DNA from: Anaerolineales bacterium UBA832
Lineage (GTDB): Bacteria; Chloroflexota; Anaerolineae; Anaerolineales; UBA11657
Direction: 5' to 3'
Assembly: GCA_002296125.1 (NCBI GenBank)
Contig: DBHI01000104.1
Coordinates: 4,322 to 15,899, forward strand
Length of the DNA stretch: 11,578 nt
This document shows, in pieces, positions 1 to 7,034 of this stretch (positions are counted from its first letter, which is position 1; every line of letters starts with the position of its first letter). A model generated the notes under the pieces. It ran no database searches. It had not been told where the DNA came from and was given only the letters and a program-made list of their open reading frames with translations. Both the position numbers and the translations under genes were made by a program.

Positions 1-2
1 CA

Positions 3-659
3 CTAATCAAAAGATACGCTTCAATCTCTAAAGTTCTATCCACTTCTGGTATTCTTGTATTGCTATCAGGATTAGTAATTTCATTTCTAAGGCCAGAATG
101 GTATTCAATGCCATTTTACACACTAATTCTTGGATTTATGCTTGCTAATATAGGAATGTTCTTGGCAAACAAGTACGTACGTAATCCACGACCAGATATT
201 GTATTAAGCAACTCACTCAAAGGTTTAGATGACAGATATTTTCTTTATCAATACATACTTCCAGCACAACATGTAATAGTAAGTCCATCGGGAGTATATG
301 CTGTTATTACAAAATTTCAATCAGGAACAGTAGAATGGCTATCAGAAAAACAAAATATAAAGCACAGAGGAGTTTCACTATATAAAAGAATTTTCGCTCA
401 AGAATCAATTGGTCAACCAATAATTGAAGCACAATCAGAATCCAAAAGATTGTACAAGTATCTATACGCAAAGTATGGAGAAGACACTCCTGATGTTTAC
501 CCTTTAATAGTATTTACTAACCCAAAAATAGATTTAATAAATATCAAAAAAACACCCATACCTATGATCAAAGCAAAACGACTAAACGCTTATTTACGTA
601 AACAGCCTAAAAAACATACTTTGAATGATCAACAAATTAAAGAACTCTATCAACCATAG
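3..659 (+). CDS. NERD-like membrane-anchored protein, 5' partial
   Basis: The frame is open from the left edge to a TAG stop, so the gene very probably starts before the window. The first in-frame start-like codon, a TTG at 60, lies inside a hydrophobic segment and is an unlikely start. About 218 residues are visible. They begin with two membrane segments forming a hairpin (from SGILVLLSGLVISFL to LILGFMLANIGMFL). A soluble domain follows, with the pattern KGLDDRYFLYQYILPAQHV then SPSGVYAVITKFQSG. This resembles the start of a nuclease-related (NERD) domain, in which a Gly-Val-Tyr/Phe strand is followed by a Lys. The tail PLIVFTNPK is typical of proteins I associate with Chloroflexota. I cannot confirm a full nuclease active site, and the function is unknown. 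A tRNA gene follows 58 bp downstream on the same strand. Confidence 0.7.
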   Translation, partial: LIKRYASISKVLSTSGILVLLSGLVISFLRPEWYSMPFYTLILGFMLANIGMFLANKYVRNPRPDIVLSNSLKGLDDRYFLYQYILPAQHVIVSPSGVYAVITKFQSGTVEWLSEKQNIKHRGVSLYKRIFAQESIGQPIIEAQSESKRLYKYLYAKYGEDTPDVYPLIVFTNPKIDLINIKKTPIPMIKAKRLNAYLRKQPKKHTLNDQQIKELYQP

Positions 660-717
660 ACAATAAATTTACAGTCGCTATGGTAAAATAAAAATCCATA
701 TGATAAATAACCCTTAA

Positions 718-790
718 GCCCCCATCGTCTAGTGGACTAGGACATGGCCCTCTCAAGGCCAAGACCGGGGTTCGAACCCCCGTGGGGGCA
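718..790 (+). tRNA. tRNA-Glu (CTC anticodon)
   Basis: The cloverleaf is complete. The acceptor stem GCCCCCA (718-724) pairs with TGGGGGC (783-789), and A790 is the discriminator base. The D arm carries GTCTAGTGGACTAGGAC, a sequence typical of bacterial tRNA-Glu. The anticodon stem TGGCC/GGCCA (745-749/757-761) closes the loop CTCTCAA, giving anticodon CTC (750-756 loop, 752-754 anticodon), which reads GAG. The T stem CGGGG/CCCCG (766-770/778-782) closes the loop TTCGAAC. The 3' CCA is not encoded. The gene is very GC-rich compared with its flanks, as expected for a structural RNA in an AT-rich genome. The following PLP enzyme gene starts about 25 bp later. Confidence 0.97.
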
Positions 791-815
791 CTCAAAAATA
801 AGAATATCCTAAAAC

Positions 816-1763
816 ATGGGTCCATTTATGGATAAAAAATACAACTCAGTTCTCAAAACTATTGGTAATACCCCCATTATTAAAATCCAAAACATTTCAA
901 CGGAAAATGCTGCAAACATTTATATTAAGCTTGAGTCATTTAATCCTACCGGTTCAAAAAAAGACAGAATGGCCCTTTCCATGATAGAGTGTGCAGAAAA
1001 ACGAGGTGATCTTCGTCCGGGAATGACAGTTGTAGAATACACCGGAGGTAGTACTGGCTCTTCACTTGCATTTGTCTGTGCTATTAAGGGGTACAAGTTT
1101 CATGTTGTCTCTTCAGATGCATTCGCAAGAGAAAAACTAAACACTATGCGCGCTTTTGGAGCCAATTTAGAGATCATAAAAAGCCAAGACGGCAAAATTA
1201 CTCCGAACCTTATTAATCAAATGATTCAACGCGCATCAGATATAGCCAGTGCACCTGGCACATTCTTCACTAATCAGTTAAATAACCCTGATATTATCTC
1301 TGGTTTTGAGAAAATGGGAAATGAAATAATCAAACAAATAGATGGTCCAATAGATGGATTCTGTGATGCTATTGGAACAGCTGGATCACTGATGGGCGTA
1401 TCTAGATCTCTACATGCAGCAGGTCACAATACATTTGTGATTGCTCTTGAACCATCGACTTCACCTATTCTCACCATGGGAAAGACAGGTGGACATAATG
1501 TCGAAGGTATAGGACTTGGATTTATACCGGAACTTCTCGATACCAACTATTACGATGAATCAAGAACAATCAACGAGAATGAAGCACGAGAAACTACACT
1601 TAGACTGGCTAGGGAAGAAGGGATTTTCGTTGGAACTTCGTCAGGAATGAACATAGCTGGAGCAATTAGGCTTGCAAAAGAGCTAGGACCTGAGAAAACA
1701 GTAGTAGCAATTGCTTGTGACACTGGATTGAAATATCTATCAGAAGACTTATTCTCTCAATAA
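816..1763 (+). CDS. Cysteine synthase-like PLP-dependent enzyme (fold type II)
   Basis: This is a 315-residue protein of the CysK/cystathionine beta-synthase family, which joins a thiol or sulfide to an activated serine using PLP in the cytosol. The N-terminal LKTIGNTPIIKI matches the family start. NPTGSKKDR (residues 44-51) carries the Schiff-base Lys (K49, equivalent to K41 of CysK). GTAGSLMGV (187-195) is the phosphate-binding loop, and GTSSGMN (273-279) matches the family GxSSG motif. The substrate loop reads TGGSTG (76-81) where classical CysK has TSGNTG, so the usual Asn that contacts PLP is Ser. This points to a CysK-like subgroup with uncertain substrate. The ATG at 828 (MDKKYN) fits homologues better than the ATG at 816; neither has a clear Shine-Dalgarno. 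The cysteate/D-cysteine lyase gene lies downstream, which suggests a sulfur-amino-acid role. Confidence 0.88.
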   Translation: MGPFMDKKYNSVLKTIGNTPIIKIQNISTENAANIYIKLESFNPTGSKKDRMALSMIECAEKRGDLRPGMTVVEYTGGSTGSSLAFVCAIKGYKFHVVSSDAFAREKLNTMRAFGANLEIIKSQDGKITPNLINQMIQRASDIASAPGTFFTNQLNNPDIISGFEKMGNEIIKQIDGPIDGFCDAIGTAGSLMGVSRSLHAAGHNTFVIALEPSTSPILTMGKTGGHNVEGIGLGFIPELLDTNYYDESRTINENEARETTLRLAREEGIFVGTSSGMNIAGAIRLAKELGPEKTVVAIACDTGLKYLSEDLFSQ

Positions 1764-1839
1764 ATCACTGAGATTACAACCCAATTGAATTGGATAATAA
1801 ATTAGTGGAGACAAAAATTAAATGATCATAACAAGACAT

Positions 1840-1892
1840 ATTTAAATATATATAATCATTATTTGTAATATAATGATTATATATATTTAAAT
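1840..1892. repeat. AT-only perfect inverted repeat (23-bp arms, 7-nt loop)
   Basis: Arms 1840-1862 and 1870-1892 are perfectly complementary around the 7-nt loop TTGTAAT. Only two G:C pairs occur in the stem region, so this is not a classical GC-rich terminator, and no T-tract follows it. It sits between the stop of the cysteine synthase-like gene and the start of the sulfo-lyase gene. It could end transcription of the first gene, act as an mRNA 3' stabiliser, extrude as a cruciform, or be a small mobile remnant. The sequence alone does not decide. Confidence 0.8.
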
Positions 1893-1917
1893 TAAAATAA
1901 TTCCTTATCAAATAAAA

Positions 1918-2925
1918 ATGAATATAGCAAGATTTCCTAGATTGCGTTACGGTCACCTACCTACACCAATAGAGCTGTTAAATAATCTAACTAATTACCT
2001 TAAGGGTCCAAATATATGGATAAAAAGGGATGATTGTACAGGTCTGTCTACTGGTGGCAACAAAACTCGTAAACTTGAATTTCTTATGGCTGAAGCACAA
2101 GCACAAAATGCCGACATTGTTCTTACTGTAGGAGCAACACAATCAAACCACGCAAGACAAACTGTAGCTTTTGCAGCTCGCATGGGCATTAAAAGCTACT
2201 TATTATTAGAAAATCGCACAAATATCAATGATATAAATTACAGAAACAATGGCAATATATTACTAAATCAACTACATGGAACTACCATAGAAGAATATCC
2301 AGCTTATACCAACATGAATATCGCAATGGAAAATACTGCTAACCAACTACGCAAAAAAGGTTATAAACCCTACACTATACCTGTAGGTGGATCTAACCCA
2401 CTAGGTGCTTTAGGTTACGTAAACGCAGCTGCAGAAATTATTACTCAAGGCAATGATTTGAGTATATCATTTTCACACATCATACATGCTAGTGGAAGCA
2501 CTGGAACCCAGGCAGGCATGATCACTGGATTGCTAGGAAATAATAGTGGAATAAATCTACTCGGCATCAGTGTAAATTCACCAAAAGAGATTCTAGAAAA
2601 GAACGTCTTATTACTTGCACAGGAAACAGCAGATCTCCTGAAGTGCCCAGGTATAGTAAAAGATAATCATATAAAAGTTAACAGTGATTATGTAGGGGAT
2701 GGATATGGCATACCATCGCCAGAAACAATTCAAGCAATAAAATTACTAGCTGAAAAAGAAGGTATTCTACTAGATCCTGTATACTCAGGAAAAGCAATGG
2801 CGGGACTTATTGATCTAGTAAGAAAAGGGGTGTTCAACAAAGATGATAATATCTTATTTATACACACTGGTGGCACGACTGGGCTATTTGGATACAACTC
2901 ATATTTTAATGATAAATCACAATAA
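1918..2925 (+). CDS. cuyA: L-cysteate sulfo-lyase / D-cysteine desulfhydrase family enzyme
   Basis: This is a 335-residue fold-type II PLP enzyme of the ACC deaminase/D-cysteine desulfhydrase family. CuyA members split L-cysteate into pyruvate, ammonia and sulfite; DcyD members split D-cysteine into pyruvate, ammonia and sulfide. The Schiff-base Lys is K49 in STGGNKTRKLEFL. QSNHARQ (75-81) holds the conserved Ser-Asn-His, SGSTGT (192-197) is the phosphate loop, and DPVYSGKAMAGL and HTGGT close the C-terminal half. The stretch KRDDCTGLSTGGNK and DYVGDGYGIP agree better with my memory of CuyA than of E. coli DcyD (DDVTPMAMGGNK), so I prefer cysteate sulfo-lyase, but the substrate is inferred. 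Length is normal for the family. No strong Shine-Dalgarno precedes the ATG. A LysE-type exporter gene follows 78 bp later. Confidence 0.85.
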   Translation: MNIARFPRLRYGHLPTPIELLNNLTNYLKGPNIWIKRDDCTGLSTGGNKTRKLEFLMAEAQAQNADIVLTVGATQSNHARQTVAFAARMGIKSYLLLENRTNINDINYRNNGNILLNQLHGTTIEEYPAYTNMNIAMENTANQLRKKGYKPYTIPVGGSNPLGALGYVNAAAEIITQGNDLSISFSHIIHASGSTGTQAGMITGLLGNNSGINLLGISVNSPKEILEKNVLLLAQETADLLKCPGIVKDNHIKVNSDYVGDGYGIPSPETIQAIKLLAEKEGILLDPVYSGKAMAGLIDLVRKGVFNKDDNILFIHTGGTTGLFGYNSYFNDKSQ

Positions 2926-3003
2926 TTTATCTTTTTATTATTTCTCTACTACCTTATCAATCTAACAAAACGATTAGCATCAACTAATTAATACTAGAAA
3001 ATA

Positions 3004-3633
3004 ATGAATATAAACCAGTGGATTACATTATCAATTAGCCTGATATTAGGAGCAATATCTCCTGGGCCATCAATAGTTCTAGTAATTAAAAATACACTAT
3101 CTGGAAGCCAAAAGCAAGGTATATATACGGCTATAGGTCACGGATTTGGTTTTGGGCTATATGCATTTATATCTTCTATAGCACTATCAACCATAATTAT
3201 ATATCAGTCATCCATTGAACTCTATATGCGCATACTAGGTGCCTTGTTACTATTATGGATAAGTTACACATTCATAAGATCTAAAAATTTTACCTTAAAA
3301 GACCACCTTGATTATGAGTCTATAAATATACGATTAGCAAAGTGCTTTAAGCAAGGTTTTCTAATAGCTTTCCTTAACCCCAAAATCCTTGCCTGGATGT
3401 TAGCAATATATATACCCTTTATAAATCCATCGTATCCACCAATGCAATTAATATATATGGGAATACTAGCAATTATTATCGACTCCAGTTGGTATATTGG
3501 CATAGCTATTATTCTATCCAAAACCACTCGCTTATCATATATAAAAGATAATGTATCTAACATAAACAAAATAATAGGAATAATATTAGCAATATATGCT
3601 ATAACATTAATAAACGATATAGTGCAATACTAA
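3004..3633 (+). CDS. LysE/RhtB-family amino-acid exporter
   Basis: This is a 209-residue, very hydrophobic protein with about six membrane segments, the normal size and layout for LysE/RhtB exporters. The family signature SPGPSIVLVIKN lies at 19-30, followed by the Gly-rich IYTAIGHGFGFG (40-51). The FLNPK motif (123-127) opens the second half after a cytosolic linker. Such proteins export amino acids or related small molecules from the cytoplasm in exchange for protons. The specific substrate cannot be read from the sequence. Its position behind the cysteate/D-cysteine lyase suggests export of a related amino acid or by-product, which is only inference from context. The ATG at 3004 has no clear Shine-Dalgarno; it begins the first membrane helix at the expected place. 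Confidence 0.85.
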   Translation: MNINQWITLSISLILGAISPGPSIVLVIKNTLSGSQKQGIYTAIGHGFGFGLYAFISSIALSTIIIYQSSIELYMRILGALLLLWISYTFIRSKNFTLKDHLDYESINIRLAKCFKQGFLIAFLNPKILAWMLAIYIPFINPSYPPMQLIYMGILAIIIDSSWYIGIAIILSKTTRLSYIKDNVSNINKIIGIILAIYAITLINDIVQY

Positions 3634-3679
3634 ACAATCTAACACAATAGAGTTCAATTATTTCGCAAGGACAATCCAA

Positions 3680-4180
3680 ATGATTAGCACTTTGATACAA
3701 TACATACATTACAACTCCTACATAATCAGTTGCGTAATTATATTTGCAACTGTAACTTATATTAGTATAAAAAATGGAATAACTTACAAAAACATAACTA
3801 TATTAGTAATAATAGCATCCTCATTTTTTTTCTCATGGTATTTTCTTAAGCCAAAACCTACGCATCTAACAACAACTAACAATATAGAATTATCTAATAA
3901 AATCAATCCAACATTAATACAGTTTCAATCTGAATACTGAATAGCTTGCATCACAATAAAACCTGTCGTTGACAGGATAGAAGACAGATTAGGAGACAAA
4001 ATAGAAATAATTCGTTTGAATATTAATGATCCTATTGGAAAACAATTAAGTAACCAATATAAAATATATAGCATCCCAACATTTATATATTTTGACAACT
4101 CCGGAAATGAGCAATGGCGCTCTATTGGTAAACTAAACTACGAGAAAATTATTTCAAGTATAAATATAGAAAATAATTAA
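3680..4180 (+). CDS. Membrane-anchored thioredoxin-like protein, candidate selenoprotein (TGA at 3938-3940)
   Basis: Read through one in-frame TGA, this frame gives a 166-residue protein ending at TAA 4178-4180. Two membrane helices (about 12-30 and 38-56) anchor a C-terminal thioredoxin domain. The alignment to thioredoxin is exact around the active site: FQSEY-TGA-IACITIKP matches FWAEWCGPCKMIAP, so TGA replaces the first catalytic Cys. Residue 90 is the second Cys, P95 the conserved helix Pro, and SIPTF (131-135) holds the cis-Pro. The 79 codons after TGA stay open and carry a sensible thioredoxin fold (IEIIRLNIND, PTFIYFDNSGN). AAGGA at 3667-3671 is a good Shine-Dalgarno 8 nt before the ATG. 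A stem-loop at 3962-3976 could be a SECIS. I infer selenocysteine at residue 87, giving a U-I-A-C redox site. The alternative is a pseudogene with a Cys-to-stop mutation. The sel genes needed are not in the window. Confidence 0.78.
3941..3976 (+). promoter_or_regulatory. Candidate bacterial SECIS element
   Basis: CCTGTC (3962-3967) pairs perfectly with GACAGG (3971-3976) around the three-base loop GTT. The stem begins 21 nt after the TGA, and the loop 27 nt after it. Bacterial SECIS elements are known as stem-loops inside the coding region just 3' of the UGA, with a small apical loop that carries a G in one of its first positions. This hairpin has both the spacing and the loop G. It is the only GC-containing hairpin in this part of the gene that I found by eye. 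SelB binding is inferred, not shown. Confidence 0.6.
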
Positions 4181-4278
4181 TACTACCAATCATTTAGATA
4201 ATGTTGATCTGATCCAAGATGTAGGTGCATTTAAATCGTTTTTAGAATCAAAACACAAAAAACTAGTAACCAATAAAA

Positions 4279-4306
4279 AAGAAAGTATCCTGCAGGATAC
4301 TTTCTT
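4279..4306. terminator. Bidirectional intrinsic terminator (28-bp perfect palindrome)
   Basis: The sequence is fully self-complementary about its centre (4292/4293), with the core GAAAGTATCC-TGCA-GGATACTTTC. It forms a 12-bp stem with a TGCA loop. An A-rich run (AATAAAAAAG) lies on one side and a T-rich arm (TTTCTT) on the other, so it can act in both directions. It lies between the thioredoxin-like gene on the plus strand and the convergent zinc-ribbon gene on the minus strand, where a shared terminator is expected. Confidence 0.8.
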
Positions 4307-4333
4307 AACATAGCATACTAAATAAATACTATA

Positions 4334-4531
4334 TCAATGAGTATGTTCCATATCTAAACCACAACACATGGGAGACTTTATTTTTCCACACCCTTTAGGA
4401 CATTCAGATACTGAGACACTGCTACCATCGTCCTTAATTAGATCTTTCATAATCAATTCAGACCCACAGCTACCACACATTATTGGTGCTACTTCCATAC
4501 CACAATCACAACACGTATATTTACCCATCAT
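4334..4531 (-). CDS. Small Cys-rich zinc-ribbon protein
   Basis: This is a small soluble protein of 65 residues with nine Cys. They are arranged as CCDC (7-10), CGSC (19-22), ECPKGC (43-48) and MCCGLDM (55-61), with His at 63 and 65. The CxxC pairs look like zinc knuckles, and the ending CCGxxM recalls the metal-binding end of desulforedoxin-like domains. Metal binding is inferred. I do not recognise a named family or function. GGAGG on the minus strand (plus positions 4536-4540) is a strong Shine-Dalgarno that selects the ATG at 4531 or the adjacent one at 4528, rather than the upstream TTG at 4558. The gene ends in TGA, showing that TGA works as a stop here. It is convergent with the thioredoxin-like gene. 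Confidence 0.75.
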   Translation of the reverse strand: MMGKYTCCDCGMEVAPIMCGSCGSELIMKDLIKDDGSSVSVSECPKGCGKIKSPMCCGLDMEHTH

Positions 4532-4564
4532 GTTTCCTCCATTACCTATATAAGACAATTGTAT

Positions 4565-4580
4565 AATAATAAGTATTATT
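4565..4580. repeat. Short dyad in the divergent intergenic region
   Basis: AATAATA and TATTATT are separated by AG, giving a 16-bp dyad between the divergent zinc-ribbon and large membrane protein genes. It could be an operator controlling either gene, but such AT dyads arise easily by chance in a genome of this composition. Confidence 0.25.
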
Positions 4581-4692
4581 CGACCATACCACTCCTTTCA
4601 TTATCATTTTATGGAAATTCAGATTTATTATATGCGTTTGATAATTCAATCACATATAATAGAATTTAAAAATCTGATAATCAATCAAAAAA

Positions 4693-6981
4693 ATGAAAAG
4701 CAAACACAATACAGAAATCATAATAATTCTAACAGCATCATTGTTTGCATACATTGCATTAAGATTAAACGTAATTTACTATGCAAGATATACATTAATA
4801 GAATGGCAACACAAACCTATCTGGGCAAATATTATGTATCAATACAGATACATAATATTCTTTTTCTGTGCACTAATTGCAATCACCTTAGTATGGCGCG
4901 AATTTGCTAATCATTCCGTTAGTAAATTCATACAACATATACTCACTAATTCAAAAAGAACATACTTAATAATCCTAATGATAGGAGTAACGTCTGGGAG
5001 TTATTACCTCCAACCTGGATCCACAACAGCAAGTGCAGATGGCCACCTCTATGTGACATGGGCATCACTACTTCGAAACTATTTTTACTCATTAGAAGCA
5101 CCTCTGTGGTCCACTGGAGGAGCTTTAGGATTTCCATTTACACAATTTTATAACTGGGGATCGTACATACCAACGGCATTACTTGGGCTAATAATTAATA
5201 ATATTCTGCTAGCTAACAAATTGTCACTCTTTATTTTTCACATATATTCAACATTTGGAATGTACCTATTTGTACGCAAATTTACTAAAACCAAGGAGTC
5301 CGGACTAGTGTCCGCATGCGCACATGGTTTTGCCTTCTACATATATCACAAATTAGTTTTAGTAGGATTGCTTCCAATGAGTTTACCAATATATTTACTG
5401 CCATGGCAACTATATTATAGTGAATGCATGTTGGAAGAAAAATCATCAAAAAGATCGTGGGCTCTAACATCAATAACAAGTGCCATGAGTATATGCAGCC
5501 ATCTAGCTTATGGAATGACTTCAATATCTATATTGCTTATATATATAGTCATACGAATTTTTACTAAAGAAAAAATAACGTCTAAGATAATTGCTTTATT
5601 GAAATGTATGTCATCATTAACGCTTGGCATATGTGCATCAAGTTTTTTTATAGTACCAGCGCTAACTGAACCCAACAATCCAGTGATTGGTTTCATCACA
5701 CGCGACAGATTTATTATGGATCTAGTTGAATTTCAACAAGTATTTAACTTTAAACATAGTTATCTAACATCTAACTGGTGGGGAGGATACATTGGAGTAA
5801 GTGTAAGTATAATGGCCATTGCTTGTATCATTCTTAATATATACAGAAGAAATATTAAAACAATACCAACAATAACCATTACTTTAGTTTCTGTGTGGCT
5901 TGTATTTGGCCCAAATTATGCTCCATACCTTTTTGAAAAAGCACACAAATTGATACCCTTTGGAACACTGGTTTATGGTATGCATTCACCCGGATACTTC
6001 ATCATGTATCTGGGAATCACATGTGCAGTACTATGTGGTGTTTTTGTGAAAACAGTATCCGATGAACCTATAGTATACAAATTAATAGCAAAAATATATC
6101 AAAGACAATCAATCAAAAATAAATTTAGAAAAACAATAATACCAGTAACTATGTTAGCATCAATCACTATATTAATAGATCTCATGCCATTAACTCTAAT
6201 AGTTAATGCTATGAAACCTACAGATCACATTAGCAATATGTATAGAGAAAAAGCAATACTATACATAGAAGAAAATGGTGATGGAAATTCAAGGGTATTT
6301 GAACACGGAAACGATTCACTATTAGATATATACTTAACAACAGGACAACCACAAACAGCTGGAATGGGAGATGACAAACCACCATCACATCCTTTTATTG
6401 ATAATATTTCTGACCAAGAAAGCCTTTACTTATCCAATGTAAGATATGTAATTAGTTCTGAAAAAAATTATGACTTTCTAGATCAAGTTCCCCTCCATCC
6501 AATATTATATGAAAACAAATCTCATTCAATTATATTAGCTAGTAAAATAACAGAACACAGACAAGATGTTTCATATCAACATAAACCTCATAACATTAAT
6601 CAAACTAACAATACAGCGAAAATAATTTATATAACCGACAAAAATACAACTGGCAATCTGTCACTCAACCAATCACATCTTGAAGCTAGAATAATCTCTT
6701 ATAATACAAACCTACAGAATATATCCGTTCAGTACGAATTAAATCAACCAGCATTTGTACAATTAAGTGTTTCTTACTATCCTTATCAAATAGTTAGACT
6801 AGATAACAAAATTATTAAGACTACTCAAACAAGTCTAGGATTAATTGGTTTCTGGAGTGATTCTGGTAAGCATGATGTCAAAATACTACCTAAACTTAGT
6901 TCAAATAGACACTATTGGGCAACAATCAACTTACTAGCTCTTATCATATTATTATTGTGCATATATAAAGATTATGATTAA
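4693..6981 (+). CDS. Large multi-spanning membrane protein, PTPS-related / GT-C-like
   Basis: This is a 762-residue integral membrane protein with about 13-14 predicted helices between residues 8 and 503. A long extracytoplasmic C-terminal part (about 505-738) and a final helix (741-757) precede a short charged tail. After the third helix, SADGHLYVTW (114-123) gives an acidic-His motif in the first large loop, a position where GT-C glycosyltransferases carry their catalytic Asp. GGALGFPFTQFYNWGSY and LPWQLYY follow the pattern of the family annotated as 6-pyruvoyl-tetrahydropterin-synthase-related membrane proteins. That family name does not mean pterin synthesis. Overall architecture also resembles YfhO-type proteins. 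A role in transferring sugars from a lipid carrier at the cell surface is plausible but unproven. The ATG at 4693 has no Shine-Dalgarno. It stands apart from its neighbours, with a divergent gene upstream and NIPSNAP 53 bp downstream. Confidence 0.8.
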   Translation: MKSKHNTEIIIILTASLFAYIALRLNVIYYARYTLIEWQHKPIWANIMYQYRYIIFFFCALIAITLVWREFANHSVSKFIQHILTNSKRTYLIILMIGVTSGSYYLQPGSTTASADGHLYVTWASLLRNYFYSLEAPLWSTGGALGFPFTQFYNWGSYIPTALLGLIINNILLANKLSLFIFHIYSTFGMYLFVRKFTKTKESGLVSACAHGFAFYIYHKLVLVGLLPMSLPIYLLPWQLYYSECMLEEKSSKRSWALTSITSAMSICSHLAYGMTSISILLIYIVIRIFTKEKITSKIIALLKCMSSLTLGICASSFFIVPALTEPNNPVIGFITRDRFIMDLVEFQQVFNFKHSYLTSNWWGGYIGVSVSIMAIACIILNIYRRNIKTIPTITITLVSVWLVFGPNYAPYLFEKAHKLIPFGTLVYGMHSPGYFIMYLGITCAVLCGVFVKTVSDEPIVYKLIAKIYQRQSIKNKFRKTIIPVTMLASITILIDLMPLTLIVNAMKPTDHISNMYREKAILYIEENGDGNSRVFEHGNDSLLDIYLTTGQPQTAGMGDDKPPSHPFIDNISDQESLYLSNVRYVISSEKNYDFLDQVPLHPILYENKSHSIILASKITEHRQDVSYQHKPHNINQTNNTAKIIYITDKNTTGNLSLNQSHLEARIISYNTNLQNISVQYELNQPAFVQLSVSYYPYQIVRLDNKIIKTTQTSLGLIGFWSDSGKHDVKILPKLSSNRHYWATINLLALIILLLCIYKDYD

Positions 6982-7034
6982 TCAAAATGATATAAAATTA
7001 TTTATTAATATATATATCTTAAAAGAGGAAAACG

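Noticed and set aside
660..717. A promoter for tRNA-Glu (TTTACA and TAAAAT-like elements)
   Set aside because: The -35-like and -10-like hexamers are not at an acceptable spacing, so I could not support a specific promoter.
1774..1956. A 60-codon minus-strand frame across the AT hairpin
   Set aside because: Its sequence is generated by the AT-rich inverted repeat and it overlaps the start of the sulfo-lyase gene. No coding signs are seen.
3680..3940. An 86-residue stand-alone protein ending at the TGA
   Set aside because: It would end exactly at the thioredoxin active site, and the following 79 codons complete the fold, so the single recoded frame to 4180 explains the data better.
4190..4316. 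A short open frame (DNVDLIQDVGAFKSFLESKHKK...) before the palindrome
   Set aside because: It looks mildly protein-like, but it has no start codon and runs through the terminator palindrome, so I treat it as non-coding or an unrecognisable remnant.
4611..4910. A 99-codon plus-strand frame overlapping the start of the large membrane protein
   Set aside because: Its composition is not protein-like, it has no family match, and it overlaps the much longer well-supported frame from 4693.
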